Notes: generated by a model from the letters alone, not told the origin. Counted from the first letter of the stretch, positions 7,872-17,705 are shown. The stretch is DNA of 32,753 nucleotides from Fidelibacterota bacterium (GCA_018692355.1 JABHKE010000144.1:1-32753), one strand, 5' to 3'. Numbers and translations are program-made.

Positions 7872-8953
7872 TTATAGGAATTTCCTTTATATTTTCCCAA
7901 TTTCATTTTTACTTTTTTATAGTTTCCATCACGGAAAATCTTCAATGTGACTTTATCACCGGAACGAAGGTCATTATCTATAATAACCGATCGAATATCA
8001 CTGGGTTTATTGACCGGTTCTCCATTGACTGTAAGAATAACATCCCCCGGTTCCAACCCTGAACCTTCCGCAGCACTCCCTTCAGTTACTTCAACAATGA
8101 TAACACCTTTTGAAAATGGAATATTCAAATAACGTGAAATACTTTGAGTCACGGATTGAACAACTAATCCGGTGGAATAACCTCGATCCACATGTCCAGT
8201 GGTTCTTAATTCTTTTGCGACCCGTTTTGCGGAATTTATGGGTATGGCAAATCCAATTCCTACAGACCCTTGAGCTTGATCAGACCCTGTATAAATAAAT
8301 GTATTGATCCCAATGACTTCCCCTAAAGCATTGACCAGCGGACCACCTGAGTTTCCATGATTAATGGCAGCATCCGTTTGAATCATATCTTGGAATACCT
8401 TTCCACTTTTTAACCGTCCAAAATCCATGTTGGTTGCAGATATAATGCCTACACTTGCAGATGGTTTATTACTGATTGAAAAAAGCTGAAATGGATTTCC
8501 CAAAGCTATAACCCATTCGCCAATGAGGAGATCTTCTGAACTTCCCAATTGAGCATAGGGAAAATCAGACCCATCTAATTTTAAAAGAGCAAGATCAGAT
8601 GTTATATCCGAGCCAACAATCTCTGCTTCGTATTCTGATCCTCCAGATAAAGTAACAGAAATTTTATCCGCATTTTCAATCACATGATGATTTGTCATTA
8701 CAAATCCATCTGGGCTAATCACCACTCCGCTTCCTGAACTTTTCATGGGATAAATTTCCCGGGGATACATGAACCCGAAGAATGGGTCAAAAGAGACAGA
8801 TGAAATGTGCTGCTCCACGTTAATGCTGGCTACAGCTGGGCCAATTTTTTCAATGGCACGAGTAATAGCCGTCTCTCTAGATCCTGAAATCTCATTACCC
8901 GTGAGAAAGTTCAAGAAGAAAAAGAGTACGAACAGGATGAATGGTTTATTCAT
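7868..8953 (-). CDS. HtrA/DegP-like periplasmic serine protease with one PDZ domain
   Basis: The protein has 361 residues from the ATG at 8951-8953. The ORF-track start at 8959 is a TTG two codons earlier and is less likely. A signal peptide or anchor (about 1-19) leads to a trypsin-like domain with His90 in TNHHV, Asp120 in SDLALL and Ser202 in GNSGGP. One PDZ domain lies at about 255-350. A single PDZ resembles DegS more than DegP. The role is envelope quality control or regulated proteolysis. It overlaps the end of truA by 8 bases and lacks its own clear ribosome binding site. Confidence 0.93.
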   Translation of the reverse strand: MNKPFILFVLFFFLNFLTGNEISGSRETAITRAIEKIGPAVASINVEQHISSVSFDPFFGFMYPREIYPMKSSGSGVVISPDGFVMTNHHVIENADKISVTLSGGSEYEAEIVGSDITSDLALLKLDGSDFPYAQLGSSEDLLIGEWVIALGNPFQLFSISNKPSASVGIISATNMDFGRLKSGKVFQDMIQTDAAINHGNSGGPLVNALGEVIGINTFIYTGSDQAQGSVGIGFAIPINSAKRVAKELRTTGHVDRGYSTGLVVQSVTQSISRYLNIPFSKGVIIVEVTEGSAAEGSGLEPGDVILTVNGEPVNKPSDIRSVIIDNDLRSGDKVTLKIFRDGNYKKVKMKLGKYKGNSYK

Positions 8954-9680
8954 AATCAACTTGGATCAGGATTAACCCTTCTGCAGGTGCTTTAAAAATT
9001 CGTGCATCTTTTTGTGGATTCATTATTAAAGATAAAAAGTCTTCTTCCGAAAACCGTTTTTCTACAACTGCAATCATGGTTCCAACGAGGTATCTAACCA
9101 TGTGGTGTAAGAATCGGTTTCCAGTGATATGAAAAATTACCATTTTTCCATCTGACTTCCATTCTGATTTATAAATGATGCAGCGGGTATGATCCATATC
9201 TTCTCGAAATTTGCTTAGAGAAAGGAAATCGTGGTCACCAACCAAATGAATTGCTAATTGATTGAGTCTCCGTAAATCCATTTTTTGCAAATGCCATGAT
9301 TGGTTTTTATACAAGATCGAATCCCCGGTAAAACATTGATATTGGTAATGGCGTTTGGTTGCATCGAATCTTGCCTGAAAACCTTTATTTACCTTTTCTA
9401 TATCCATAACTCTGCATTCAAGGGGCAAATTACCATTTAACGCATTTTTCAGGTCATCTTCATTCAATCTTGTTTCAATATCCACATGAGCTACCTGACC
9501 CAATGCATGCACCCCAGTATCTGTGCGACCCGCGCCATGAACCGGGATTCTGTCTTTAGACCCGGATACCTTTTGAACCGCCAATTCTAAAACACCCTGA
9601 ATAGTTCTTTCTTTCTTCTGAAGCTGCCATCCAAAAAATCCAGACCCATCGTATTGGATCGTTAATTTATATCTATCCAA
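8946..9680 (-). CDS. truA: tRNA pseudouridine synthase A (positions 38-40)
   Basis: The protein has 244 residues, the normal family length. It opens with YKLTIQYDGSGFFGWQ and carries the catalytic loop GAGRTDTGVHA with Asp54 as nucleophile, followed by GNRFLHHMVRYLVGT near the C-terminus. It converts uridines 38-40 of the tRNA anticodon stem to pseudouridine. The start codon is TTG (9678-9680), with GGAG nine bases upstream inside the ecfT gene. No ATG lies nearby in frame, so the rare start is well supported. It overlaps ecfT by 8 bases. Confidence 0.95.
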   Translation of the reverse strand: MDRYKLTIQYDGSGFFGWQLQKKERTIQGVLELAVQKVSGSKDRIPVHGAGRTDTGVHALGQVAHVDIETRLNEDDLKNALNGNLPLECRVMDIEKVNKGFQARFDATKRHYQYQCFTGDSILYKNQSWHLQKMDLRRLNQLAIHLVGDHDFLSLSKFREDMDHTRCIIYKSEWKSDGKMVIFHITGNRFLHHMVRYLVGTMIAVVEKRFSEEDFLSLIMNPQKDARIFKAPAEGLILIQVDYE

Positions 9681-10386
9681 TCGAATGAACTCCTATCATT
9701 ATAATTGGGATGAGTAAAATTAAAGTCAGATCTAAAAAAGTGAACTTGATAAAAGGATATACACTTCGAGGAATAGATTTTCCATAACCACGCATTTCCA
9801 TAACTCGAGTGATTGATTCTGATTTATTAAGATTTAGAATGATAAAATCCGGAACAAATTGAGCAACTTGAATCACTTTTTTTAGAAAGGATTCTGATAT
9901 TGAAATTGATAATGCTTTTTGGGATCTCTCCAACTGTCGCCACTCTTCTTTAAATGTGGGGAAAAAACGGACCGTCATATCAAAAAAGAGTAATAAATCT
10001 TCCGCCCATCGATAATTCAGATTCATCTTGAACCATATACTCCGGAATGCAGTGATAACATCCTGTGAACTGGATTTAATAGTATAAATTGTCATAACAC
10101 TTACCATAACAATCAACCTAAGAGTCGCAAGGGTTACATCCATAATAATGGTGGAAATGGAACGATCTGAGACCAGGAATGAAATGACAAAAAAAATGAG
10201 CCCGGTTAAGGGGAAATATCTCCAGAATGGACGGGTCCGATTTTTCCATTCAGACCATTGATCCCTTTTAAAAATAAGAAGTGAAATTGCTATCAAAATA
10301 TGAAGAGTTAGAATTCCGATTTCCATGGATAAAAGAACGGAAACCGAAAATGCCATATATAGGAAAAGTCGGGTGATGGGATTCAT
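9673..10386 (-). CDS. ecfT: EcfT-like transmembrane component of an ECF transporter
   Basis: The protein has 237 residues and about five or six membrane helices. The C-terminal coupling region holds SITRVMEMRGYGKS, matching the conserved Ala/Met-Arg-Gly motif by which EcfT helices contact the ATPases. EcfT joins the ATPases EcfA to a substrate-binding S component for vitamin or metal uptake. Neither partner is visible in the window, so the substrate is unknown and the transporter would need parts from elsewhere. It lies 2 bases after the DUF5683-like gene and overlaps truA. Confidence 0.8.
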   Translation of the reverse strand: MNPITRLFLYMAFSVSVLLSMEIGILTLHILIAISLLIFKRDQWSEWKNRTRPFWRYFPLTGLIFFVISFLVSDRSISTIIMDVTLATLRLIVMVSVMTIYTIKSSSQDVITAFRSIWFKMNLNYRWAEDLLLFFDMTVRFFPTFKEEWRQLERSQKALSISISESFLKKVIQVAQFVPDFIILNLNKSESITRVMEMRGYGKSIPRSVYPFIKFTFLDLTLILLIPIIMIGVHSIG

Positions 10387-10388
10387 TT

Positions 10389-11006
10389 TTACAAGTGAAA
10401 TTCGACCTTAAGAGAAAGGGATCCAGTTCCGTTAGGTGAAATGGTTGGCATCAATGAGATGGATTCGATCTTTTCTAATCTTGTCAAGTAGAGCGCGTCA
10501 ATCGCTGACAAAATGTGATTCACCACAATGCCTCCAATGATGAATTTTCCCGCCATAGCCAATACATCGCTCCGTATTCTCATGATTTCAAATGATTTTA
10601 TATTTTCTTTGGAATCCCAATTCCAATCCCAGCCTTCATTTTCTGCATAAAGACTTTCCATATCGCGAAACCTAAGATGTTCATCATTGTAATTTTCCAT
10701 ATCGGTATAATTCCCGAGATCTACCCAATATTCATGGTTTTTCCCACGAGAATCCACACCGGCATGCTCAACTGCAAAAGACTTATACTGTTTTGCCTGA
10801 TGTCCGGAAAATGTATACGCACTGATGCATGCTGTAACTAGGGAAACTTCAGTGAGACGAAATATTCGGGCTCTTTTAGATTGTTGTACAGCCGCCTCTC
10901 CCCATCCCGGTAGGATGGCAGACTTCACCATGGGATGGATCCTTGCCGATTCACCGAAAAGTAAACCGATAAAGAGTAAAATTATTAATATCGTCTTCTT
11001 ATACAT
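10389..11006 (-). CDS. DUF5683-like envelope protein of unknown function
   Basis: The protein has 205 residues. A clear signal peptide (MYKKTILIILLFIGLLFGES) is followed by HPMVKSAILPGWGEA, resembling the KSALLPGLGQ motif at the start of DUF5683 proteins. Further small hydrophobic segments (near 50-67 and 150-170) suggest membrane contact. The middle (about 80-130) is rich in Asp, Glu, Asn, Tyr and Trp. The gene starts inside the last 22 bases of lnt. The function is not known. It may be an envelope structural protein, but that is inferred only from the signal peptide and position. Confidence 0.65.
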   Translation of the reverse strand: MYKKTILIILLFIGLLFGESARIHPMVKSAILPGWGEAAVQQSKRARIFRLTEVSLVTACISAYTFSGHQAKQYKSFAVEHAGVDSRGKNHEYWVDLGNYTDMENYNDEHLRFRDMESLYAENEGWDWNWDSKENIKSFEIMRIRSDVLAMAGKFIIGGIVVNHILSAIDALYLTRLEKIESISLMPTISPNGTGSLSLKVEFHL

Positions 11007-12481
11007 GGGATGGGTCCGAGAAGGAGAAAAATTACAAAACAGATCATAGCAAAAACATCACCATTCCGACTATAAAAACTTCCAGTGGCACCTAAGGGAA
11101 CAGTCACTTTAAAAACTGCCATTTCACCCAAGCCCTGTTCTTTCATGGATACTCCATTCGCAAGGATGAGCCCTGAAATCCCTGTATTCGCAGAGCGTAC
11201 AACAGGAACGCGGTTTTCTATAGCACGGATCCGTGCCACATCATAATGCTGATAAGGACCTGCAGATTTCCCTAACCAGCCGTCATTTGTTTGGATGGTT
11301 AACATCTCAGCACCCTGCTGAATAAATTCACGAGTAATCTCAGGGATACTGGATTCATAACAGATCAAATTGGAAAATCTTATGTCCTTCCATTCAAAAA
11401 CGGTGTACTCGGATCCATGGGTAAAGTTCCCCTGCCCAAGATTCAACATATTGAGGGAAGGAAATTGATCTGACAAAGGAATATATTCTGCGAATGGAAC
11501 AAGATGAAGTTTATTATAAAGAATATATTTATGGTTTGGCGTTAAAAACATGCTGCTATTGAAATATCGTTTCTTCCCATCAGGTAATTTGGTTCTATCC
11601 ACAGTCCCAGTTAACACAGGAATTCCTGATGAATCAACTTTTGATTGAATTTGACCTCGAACATGTCTGTCCAATCTTAAATATGCAGGAAAAGCAGTTT
11701 CAGGAAACAAAATCAAATCAGGATTAAGATTTATAGCAAGAGAGTGAAGAGAATCCATATATGTGATGGTGTTTTCTCTTTTTTTATAATCCCATTTAGC
11801 ATTTGGATCAATATTTGGTTGAAGGACTGCTACACCCATATTTGTAAGTGAATCGTTGAATCCTTTCATTCTTGAATTGCCAGAAAACCAGAGGCCCAAC
11901 AATAAAATCCCTAAAAAATATCCCAATTTTTTATTGGGTTCAAAATTCTGAATTAATATATAAAGTATAACATTAAGTAATGCAATCCATAGTGTTACTC
12001 CATAAGATCCTGTAACTTCCATTATCTGGATCATTGGCAGGAAATCTAATTGAGATAAAACCATATTCCCCCATGGAAAGCCCAAAGCACCAAAACTCCG
12101 TACCCACTCCATAGAAACAATGAGAAACGGGAATAATACTAATCCGTTACCATAGGCTTTAACTCTACCCAAAATCCAACCAGCAACAGCCCAATAGATT
12201 CCTAAATGCAGAACAGCTGCAATGAGGGAAAGTAGTACTACCCAAAAACTGGCGCCTGAATTAACACCGATCCAGTAAAACGCTATGAAATTATGGGTCA
12301 TACCAAATACATACCCATATCTCGCATTTTCATTCGCATCATGATCCAGCCAAATATGGAGAAGGGGAATAAGTCCAATCCATGCTAAAAACCCCAAATG
12401 CCAAGGCTGATAGGCGAGACCTGTAATAACCCCACCAAAAATAGCCAATTGCCAAGCAGGTCGATCAAAGAGGGGAGTCAT
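10985..12481 (-). CDS. lnt: apolipoprotein N-acyltransferase
   Basis: The protein has 498 residues. The N-terminal 210 residues form six or more membrane helices. The rest is a nitrilase-like domain with the expected catalytic Glu in FPETAFPAY, Lys in YNKLHLVPFAEY and Cys in SNLICYESS. Lnt adds the third acyl chain to the N-terminal cysteine of lipoproteins in the inner membrane of Gram-negative bacteria, so its presence supports a two-membrane cell. It is coupled to ruvX by an ATGA overlap. Confidence 0.94.
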   Translation of the reverse strand: MTPLFDRPAWQLAIFGGVITGLAYQPWHLGFLAWIGLIPLLHIWLDHDANENARYGYVFGMTHNFIAFYWIGVNSGASFWVVLLSLIAAVLHLGIYWAVAGWILGRVKAYGNGLVLFPFLIVSMEWVRSFGALGFPWGNMVLSQLDFLPMIQIMEVTGSYGVTLWIALLNVILYILIQNFEPNKKLGYFLGILLLGLWFSGNSRMKGFNDSLTNMGVAVLQPNIDPNAKWDYKKRENTITYMDSLHSLAINLNPDLILFPETAFPAYLRLDRHVRGQIQSKVDSSGIPVLTGTVDRTKLPDGKKRYFNSSMFLTPNHKYILYNKLHLVPFAEYIPLSDQFPSLNMLNLGQGNFTHGSEYTVFEWKDIRFSNLICYESSIPEITREFIQQGAEMLTIQTNDGWLGKSAGPYQHYDVARIRAIENRVPVVRSANTGISGLILANGVSMKEQGLGEMAVFKVTVPLGATGSFYSRNGDVFAMICFVIFLLLGPIPCIRRRY

Positions 12482-12891
12482 CGGTTTTGCTTATCCAAAA
12501 ACTGTTGGAGAATGATCGCTGCAGCCCGTTGATCAATCAATCCTTTATTATGTCCTGTTTTAATATTCTGTTGGATCATAGATTTTTCTGCACTGACAGA
12601 AGAAAGCCGTTCATCTTCTAAATGAATGGGTAATTTGAGAGCGTATAATAAGTTAACAAATTCCCCGACCTTTTTAGTCTGGGCTGTTTCCTGCCCTTTC
12701 AACCCAATAGGAAGCCCAACTACTATGGCTTCCACATCTTTTTCTTTTATTAGAGATTGAAATACTTGAAGGCATTTTTCATTCCCTTCATTTCGAATAG
12801 TTTTAAATGGAGAAGCGATAATTTTAATCGGATCAGACATGGCTAATCCGATTCGACTATCCCCATAGTCGATCCCAAGAACTCGCCCCAT
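12478..12891 (-). CDS. ruvX: RuvX/YqgF-family RNase H-like nuclease
   Basis: The protein has 137 residues, the usual length. Acidic residues expected at the RNase H-fold active site are present: Asp7 in GIDYGDSRIG, Asp in HLEDERLSS and Asp in LIDQRAAAIILQ. The AIVVGLPIG strand is also typical. Family members act as a Holliday-junction resolvase candidate and in 16S rRNA 5' end processing. The rRNA role is the better supported in E. coli. It sits 3 bases after the HU gene. Confidence 0.93.
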   Translation of the reverse strand: MGRVLGIDYGDSRIGLAMSDPIKIIASPFKTIRNEGNEKCLQVFQSLIKEKDVEAIVVGLPIGLKGQETAQTKKVGEFVNLLYALKLPIHLEDERLSSVSAEKSMIQQNIKTGHNKGLIDQRAAAIILQQFLDKQNR

Positions 12892-12894
12892 AGA

Positions 12895-13203
12895 TTAGAG
12901 AGGTTTACGTAGGTGTGCTTTCAGTATCTTCCCAGGCTTGAATTGTGTTTTCTTATGGGCGGGAACATAGATCTCTTCATTGGTTTTAGGATTCCGTGCA
13001 CGAGGTTTTGCTTTCGTAGGCTTGGATTCAAACACACCAAAATTCCTTATCTCTATCCTAATATAGGGATGATCTTCACTGAGAAAACCCCTCATAATAT
13101 TGAAAAAATCATCCACAAGGCCCTTGGATGCCCTGACACTGACTCCATTTCGTTCAGCCAATTGGGTGGCAATATCTATTTTAGTATAAGTTTTTGTTTC
13201 CAT
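12895..13203 (-). CDS. HU/IHF-family DNA-bending protein
   Basis: The protein has 102 residues, slightly longer than usual (about 90). The family signature is clear: IRNFGVFESKPTKAKPRARN, with the Arg/Pro-rich DNA-binding arm NPKTNEE following. HU and IHF proteins bend DNA and shape the nucleoid. Whether this is HU or one IHF subunit cannot be told from the sequence alone. The start overlaps the relA/spoT stop as TAATG. Confidence 0.92.
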   Translation of the reverse strand: METKTYTKIDIATQLAERNGVSVRASKGLVDDFFNIMRGFLSEDHPYIRIEIRNFGVFESKPTKAKPRARNPKTNEEIYVPAHKKTQFKPGKILKAHLRKPL

Positions 13204-15392
13204 TATCGACCTGCTCTTTCTACATAATCAACATATTTTAATTTAGTCATTTTTCTCATGAGACGATTTAATTGACGATTATTATTAACTTGGACAATAA
13301 AATGAGCAACCCCTATAGATTCCTTTACTTTAATATCCACACTGGCAATATTTACATTTTGCTTCGAAATGCACTCAGACATATCCTTTAATGCCCCTTT
13401 ATGATCCTGGACTACGACCCTTAAGCGAACATTAAAATGATCTGATGATTTCACATTCCATTCTACAGGGACTAACCGATCTGATTCATGGTTCAGTAGG
13501 GGGAGACTTTTACATGCATTTTGGTGAACCGTTATTCCGCGTCCACGAGTGACAAATCCGATCAATTCATCTCCAGGAATCGGGTTACAGCATTTTCCAA
13601 AATTCACCATGAGATTATCAATGCCATCCAGGATAATTCCTTTAGTTTGGGACCTTGCAAAATTAAAAAATCTTGAAGATTTTTCTTCTTCGGTCTTATC
13701 TTCGATCTCATCTTCTTGCGGCCTTAGTTTTCGGAACATGTCTCGAACGGTAATCATTCCTGACCCAATAGCTTTTAATAATGCCCCAGAGTCGGAATAA
13801 CCAAATTTGCTGAAACTTTCCCTGAATTCTTTTATGTCTTTCAACATTTTCATTCGACGAAGAGTCTTCTCAAGCAATTCTTCACCGATTTTAATACTTT
13901 CTTCATCTTGAACCATTTTCAGGTATCGATTAACTTGATTTCGCGCTTTGGTAGTTATAATAAACTTTTGCCAACCATAGCTAGGCATTTGACTTTTACT
14001 GGTGATGATTTCAACCATATCCCCATTGTTTAATTTAGTATTTAAGGGCACAACAGAATGATTGATCTTTGCACCCATGCAATGCATCCCAACCTGGGTA
14101 TGAACCTGAAATGCAAAATCCACAGGCGTTGCACCTACAGGTAACTGAATCAGGTCACCAACAGGAGTAAACACAAAAATTTCTTCATTGTATAAATCGA
14201 TCTTCAGAAGTTCCATGAATTCTTTTGGATCAGCAGATTCATTTTGAAGAATTTCCAATAATTCACGGAGCCATTTTACATTTTTATCAATTCCCGATGA
14301 TTTTCCATCTTTATAAACCCAGTGTGCAGCCACACCAATCTCTGCAGTGTCTTCCATGTCTCCTGTGCGGATCTGGATCTCCACTAACTGACCCTTGCGT
14401 CCAATAACGGTCGTATGAACAGACTGGTACCCATTAGTTTTAGGATTTGCAATAAAATCTTTAAACCGTTCCTGAATCGGTTTGTAAAGACTGTGAACTA
14501 TTCCCAAGGCTAAATAACATTGCTCAATTTTTTCTACGATGACTCGGATAGCATAAAGATCGTAGATTTCTTCAAAGGATTTATCCCGGGACATCATTTT
14601 TCCATGGATGGAAGAATAGGATTTGGACCTGCCATAGACCTTGGGAATAATTTCGTATATTTTTAGTTCATCTGCTACAGGGCCAATAATCTCCTTTATA
14701 AATTTATCCCGTTGTTTTTTGGATGATTTTATTTGAGAGTCCAATTTCTTATATCCAGAAGGATCTAAAACACGAAATACTAGATCTTCCAATTGAGATT
14801 TTACCGAAGACATACCCAAGCGATGTGCTAAAGGAACATAGACATCACGGGTTTCCACAGCGATTCGATGTTGTTTAATTTTGGACATGTGCTTAATCGT
14901 TTCCATATTATGGAGTCGATCAGCAAATTTGATAATGATGACTCTAAGGTCTTTGGCAACCGATAGGAGCATTTTCATAAAATTCCCCGCCTGTTTCTCT
15001 TTTCGGGTTGAAAAGTGGATTCCTCCTATCTTTGTAACGCCCTCCACAAGATATGCTAAATCATCCCCAAATTCTTGTCGAAGTCCGTCAACGGAAACAT
15101 CTGTATCTTCAACCGTATCATGGAGTAATCCAGCTATAATCGTGGTAGTATCCATTTTCCATGATGCCAGTATTTGGGCCACAGCAACACAATGGGTAAA
15201 ATAATTTTCGCCTGAACGGCGTTTTTGTCCTTCATGATGATAATCTCCGTATTCGTAGGCCTTCCAAAGAAGCGATTTTATTTCATCTTTTTCCTCGCCT
15301 GGTCCTACTGAAACTGCATCAACTAGATTCATGAATGGTTTTGGATATTCTCCGAATAATTGCGGGGCTAATCTTGAAAGAGGGTTATCCAT
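13203..15392 (-). CDS. bifunctional (p)ppGpp synthetase/hydrolase, RelA/SpoT family
   Basis: The protein has 729 residues with the full long-RSH domain order. An HD hydrolase domain comes first (His67, His91-Asp92 in LLHDTVEDTD). The synthetase domain (about 230-370) has YSSIHGK, NGYQSVHT and EIQIRT. A TGS domain lies near 400-460 (EEIFVFTPVGDLIQLP), and a C-terminal ACT domain at about 655-729. The loop motif is RFKD, the RxKD form of bifunctional enzymes, rather than the ExDD of synthetase-only RelA. The hydrolase residues are intact, so both activities are expected. It overlaps the dnaB stop as TAATG. Confidence 0.95.
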   Translation of the reverse strand: MDNPLSRLAPQLFGEYPKPFMNLVDAVSVGPGEEKDEIKSLLWKAYEYGDYHHEGQKRRSGENYFTHCVAVAQILASWKMDTTTIIAGLLHDTVEDTDVSVDGLRQEFGDDLAYLVEGVTKIGGIHFSTRKEKQAGNFMKMLLSVAKDLRVIIIKFADRLHNMETIKHMSKIKQHRIAVETRDVYVPLAHRLGMSSVKSQLEDLVFRVLDPSGYKKLDSQIKSSKKQRDKFIKEIIGPVADELKIYEIIPKVYGRSKSYSSIHGKMMSRDKSFEEIYDLYAIRVIVEKIEQCYLALGIVHSLYKPIQERFKDFIANPKTNGYQSVHTTVIGRKGQLVEIQIRTGDMEDTAEIGVAAHWVYKDGKSSGIDKNVKWLRELLEILQNESADPKEFMELLKIDLYNEEIFVFTPVGDLIQLPVGATPVDFAFQVHTQVGMHCMGAKINHSVVPLNTKLNNGDMVEIITSKSQMPSYGWQKFIITTKARNQVNRYLKMVQDEESIKIGEELLEKTLRRMKMLKDIKEFRESFSKFGYSDSGALLKAIGSGMITVRDMFRKLRPQEDEIEDKTEEEKSSRFFNFARSQTKGIILDGIDNLMVNFGKCCNPIPGDELIGFVTRGRGITVHQNACKSLPLLNHESDRLVPVEWNVKSSDHFNVRLRVVVQDHKGALKDMSECISKQNVNIASVDIKVKESIGVAHFIVQVNNNRQLNRLMRKMTKLKYVDYVERAGR

Positions 15393-16738
15393 TAAAACGG
15401 TTCAGAAGGAGATAAATTTTCATAACGTGCATATTTGCTAATAAAAGACGCATCCACTACACCCGTGGGACCATTTCTCTGTTTCGCAACAATGATTTTT
15501 GCTTTACCTTCATCTTCATCATCCTGAGTATACAACCACTGACGGTATAGGAAAATGACCACATCCGCATCTTGCTCGATAGCACCACTTTCACGAAGAT
15601 CTGATAATTGGGGTTGCTTATCTGCCCGTTGTTCAACGGCACGAGATAACTGAGACAAGGCAACAACAGGAATCTCTAATTCTTTCGCCAAAGCTTTTAA
15701 TGACCTTGAAATCACTGAAATTTCCTGTTGGCGACTTTCAACACCTTTCGGTCCCTGCATCAATTGAAGATAATCCACTACGATCATTCCAATATTGTGT
15801 TCGGCCTTCAATCGACGAGCTTTCGCTCGCAGTTCTAATACGGTGAGAGCAGGTGTGTCATCCAAATAAATGGGTGCTACAGCCAAAGATCCAACGGCAA
15901 TACTTAAATTTTTCCAATGGGTTTTGGGAAGATTTCCTGTCCGGACAAAATGACTGTCCACTCGGGCTTCTGCACAAAGGAGACGCATAGCCAATTGATG
16001 ATTTGCCATTTCAAGGCTGAACATTCCCACACCAACACCACCTTCTAATGCAGCATTCCTCAGCATGGATAAAGCTAAAGCTGTTTTCCCCATCCCCGGC
16101 CGACCTGCAATAATGATGAGATCTCCATTTTGCCATCCAGATGTTATATCATCTAAATCAAGTAACCCAGATGGTACGCCGATCACATTGCCTGACTGAG
16201 CATTTATATGCTCTAATTTTTCGAATGCTTCAACGAGTATCGGATCAATGTGCTTAAATCCACCTTTCAAACGATTCTGGGTAATTCTGAAAATGGACTG
16301 TTCCACTGTATCTAGTATATCACCTACCTCCTGGCTATCATCATAAGCTTCTTTTGCAATATCATGGGACAAATTGATCAAATTCCGGAGTAAAGCTTTT
16401 TCTAGTACAATTTTGGAATATCGCTCTGCGTGAGCTGCCGTAGGAACTGATTCAACTAAGCCGGTCACATAATATGCACCACCAACGGATTCTAGATCTT
16501 TATTTTTCTTGAGAAGATCGATGACGGACACGGTATCAATTGGCTCACCTTTATCAAACAAGTTGAGCATGACAGAAAATATTTTCCCATTCCCATCTTT
16601 ATAAAAGTGCTCTGGGCCTAACCATTGAATTGTTTGACTAACGGCTTCTTTTGAAGCCAGCATAGACCCAAGAACTGCCATTTCCGCATCATCGGAGTGG
16701 GGTTGAACATTGAGTATCTGGTTATCGTCTGGTGTCAT
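15392..16738 (-). CDS. dnaB: replicative DNA helicase DnaB
   Basis: The protein has 448 residues. An N-terminal primase-interacting domain (about 14-115, starting SDDAEMAVLGSML) is followed by a RecA-like motor. Walker A is GRPGMGKT at 212-219. The hydrophobic Walker B is IGMIVVDYLQLM, and ALSQLSRAVEQR is the typical DnaB H3/H4 region. It unwinds DNA ahead of the replication fork as a hexamer. No intein or frameshift interrupts it. It lies 4 bases after the uracil-DNA glycosylase gene. Confidence 0.96.
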   Translation of the reverse strand: MTPDDNQILNVQPHSDDAEMAVLGSMLASKEAVSQTIQWLGPEHFYKDGNGKIFSVMLNLFDKGEPIDTVSVIDLLKKNKDLESVGGAYYVTGLVESVPTAAHAERYSKIVLEKALLRNLINLSHDIAKEAYDDSQEVGDILDTVEQSIFRITQNRLKGGFKHIDPILVEAFEKLEHINAQSGNVIGVPSGLLDLDDITSGWQNGDLIIIAGRPGMGKTALALSMLRNAALEGGVGVGMFSLEMANHQLAMRLLCAEARVDSHFVRTGNLPKTHWKNLSIAVGSLAVAPIYLDDTPALTVLELRAKARRLKAEHNIGMIVVDYLQLMQGPKGVESRQQEISVISRSLKALAKELEIPVVALSQLSRAVEQRADKQPQLSDLRESGAIEQDADVVIFLYRQWLYTQDDEDEGKAKIIVAKQRNGPTGVVDASFISKYARYENLSPSEPF

Positions 16739-16742
16739 TGTT

Positions 16743-17420
16743 TTATACGTTTTGTAAATAATCCCGAATCCACTGGAAATCGATCCACGCGGGTTTCTTG
16801 AAATTCGAGTTCCTTAAGAGGGCAGCCGGATGGAAGGTAACACGAAGCGGTGTCCCGTTGTAATCATGGGTTTTATCCCGCATTTCTTTTAAAGGGACAT
16901 CCATCTTCAATAATGTTTTACCGGCAACACGGCCTAATGCTACTATCAATTTTGGTTGAATTTGACTTATTTGTTCGATTAAATAAGGTTCACATTTCTT
17001 TACTTCAGATGGCAAGGGATCACGGTTATTAGGAGGTCGGCATTTGATAACGTTAGCAATATACACTCCATCGCCACGTTTCCGATCTATGGCATAAAGG
17101 ACCTTATCCAGCATTTTACCGGCGCGACCCACAAAAGGCTCCCCTTTTAAGTCTTCCTGCTCACCAGGCGCCTCTCCTACAAGGAATAAATCCGCATTAG
17201 GATCGCCAACCCCAAAAACAAAATTGGTTCTGGTCTTACCCAGGGGACATTCCAGACAGGTGCATATGGACTGATTATATGCATCCAATTTACCGTTTGC
17301 TAAGAGGTCTTTTTTCTCAGGCTTAGGTTCTGACAAAGGGGCAGGTTTGTTGGAAAGGTACAATTCATTCCCATACAATGCTTTTTGTTGTTTGAGATAT
17401 TGGTGAAGCGCCCCTTTCAT
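16743..17420 (-). CDS. family 4 uracil-DNA glycosylase with an iron-sulfur cluster
   Basis: The protein has 225 residues. The active-site motif [20 protein letters not shown] matches family 4 enzymes. Four cysteines placed to bind a 4Fe-4S cluster are visible (Cys55, Cys58, Cys127, Cys143). The C-terminal FHPAALLRN holds the HPAAL motif. It removes uracil from DNA as the first step of base excision repair. The first 45 residues are a poorly conserved, charged extension common in this family. Confidence 0.93.
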   Translation of the reverse strand: MKGALHQYLKQQKALYGNELYLSNKPAPLSEPKPEKKDLLANGKLDAYNQSICTCLECPLGKTRTNFVFGVGDPNADLFLVGEAPGEQEDLKGEPFVGRAGKMLDKVLYAIDRKRGDGVYIANVIKCRPPNNRDPLPSEVKKCEPYLIEQISQIQPKLIVALGRVAGKTLLKMDVPLKEMRDKTHDYNGTPLRVTFHPAALLRNSNFKKPAWIDFQWIRDYLQNV

Positions 17421-17429
17421 TGTTATTGT

Positions 17430-17705
17430 TTAACCAGGTTTGGTTTTTCTCCAAGTTACTTCACCTTCAATAAATTTATCAATCGCCACTGTGGTGACCT
17501 TTTCTTTCTCTTCATAAGTTTCAGGTGATGGCTCTTCCACTTCATCAAAAACATCCGGATCATCATTTTGATGTTCAAGGATAGTTCTGCTCAAAATACG
17601 CTCCTGCAGTTCATCTCGAGCCTGCCCGAACATTGCTGCGACAGCTTCGTACATATTTTCTGCACGTTCTTCTATTTCACGAAAAGGGACGGTTTTAAGA
17701 CCCAT
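17430..17705 (-). CDS. rpoZ: RNA polymerase omega (Rpb6-like) subunit
   Basis: The protein has 91 residues. The NMYEAVAAMFGQARDEL helix matches the N-R-YEAV-xxAKRAR signature of omega, and KVTTVAIDKFIEGEV matches the later conserved strand-helix. Between them an acidic linker of about 25 residues (DDPDVFDEVEEPSPE) is longer than in E. coli, as in other FCB-type omegas. Omega stabilises the beta-prime subunit and forms part of a ppGpp site in E. coli. The gene overlaps gmk by 11 bases; the gmk-rpoZ order is widely conserved, which supports this divergent call. Confidence 0.85.
   Translation of the reverse strand: MGLKTVPFREIEERAENMYEAVAAMFGQARDELQERILSRTILEHQNDDPDVFDEVEEPSPETYEEKEKVTTVAIDKFIEGEVTWRKTKPG

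Noticed and set aside
15457-15666. Minus-strand 69-residue ORF within dnaB
   Set aside because: It is a second-frame shadow of the conserved DnaB C-terminal motor and has no features of its own.
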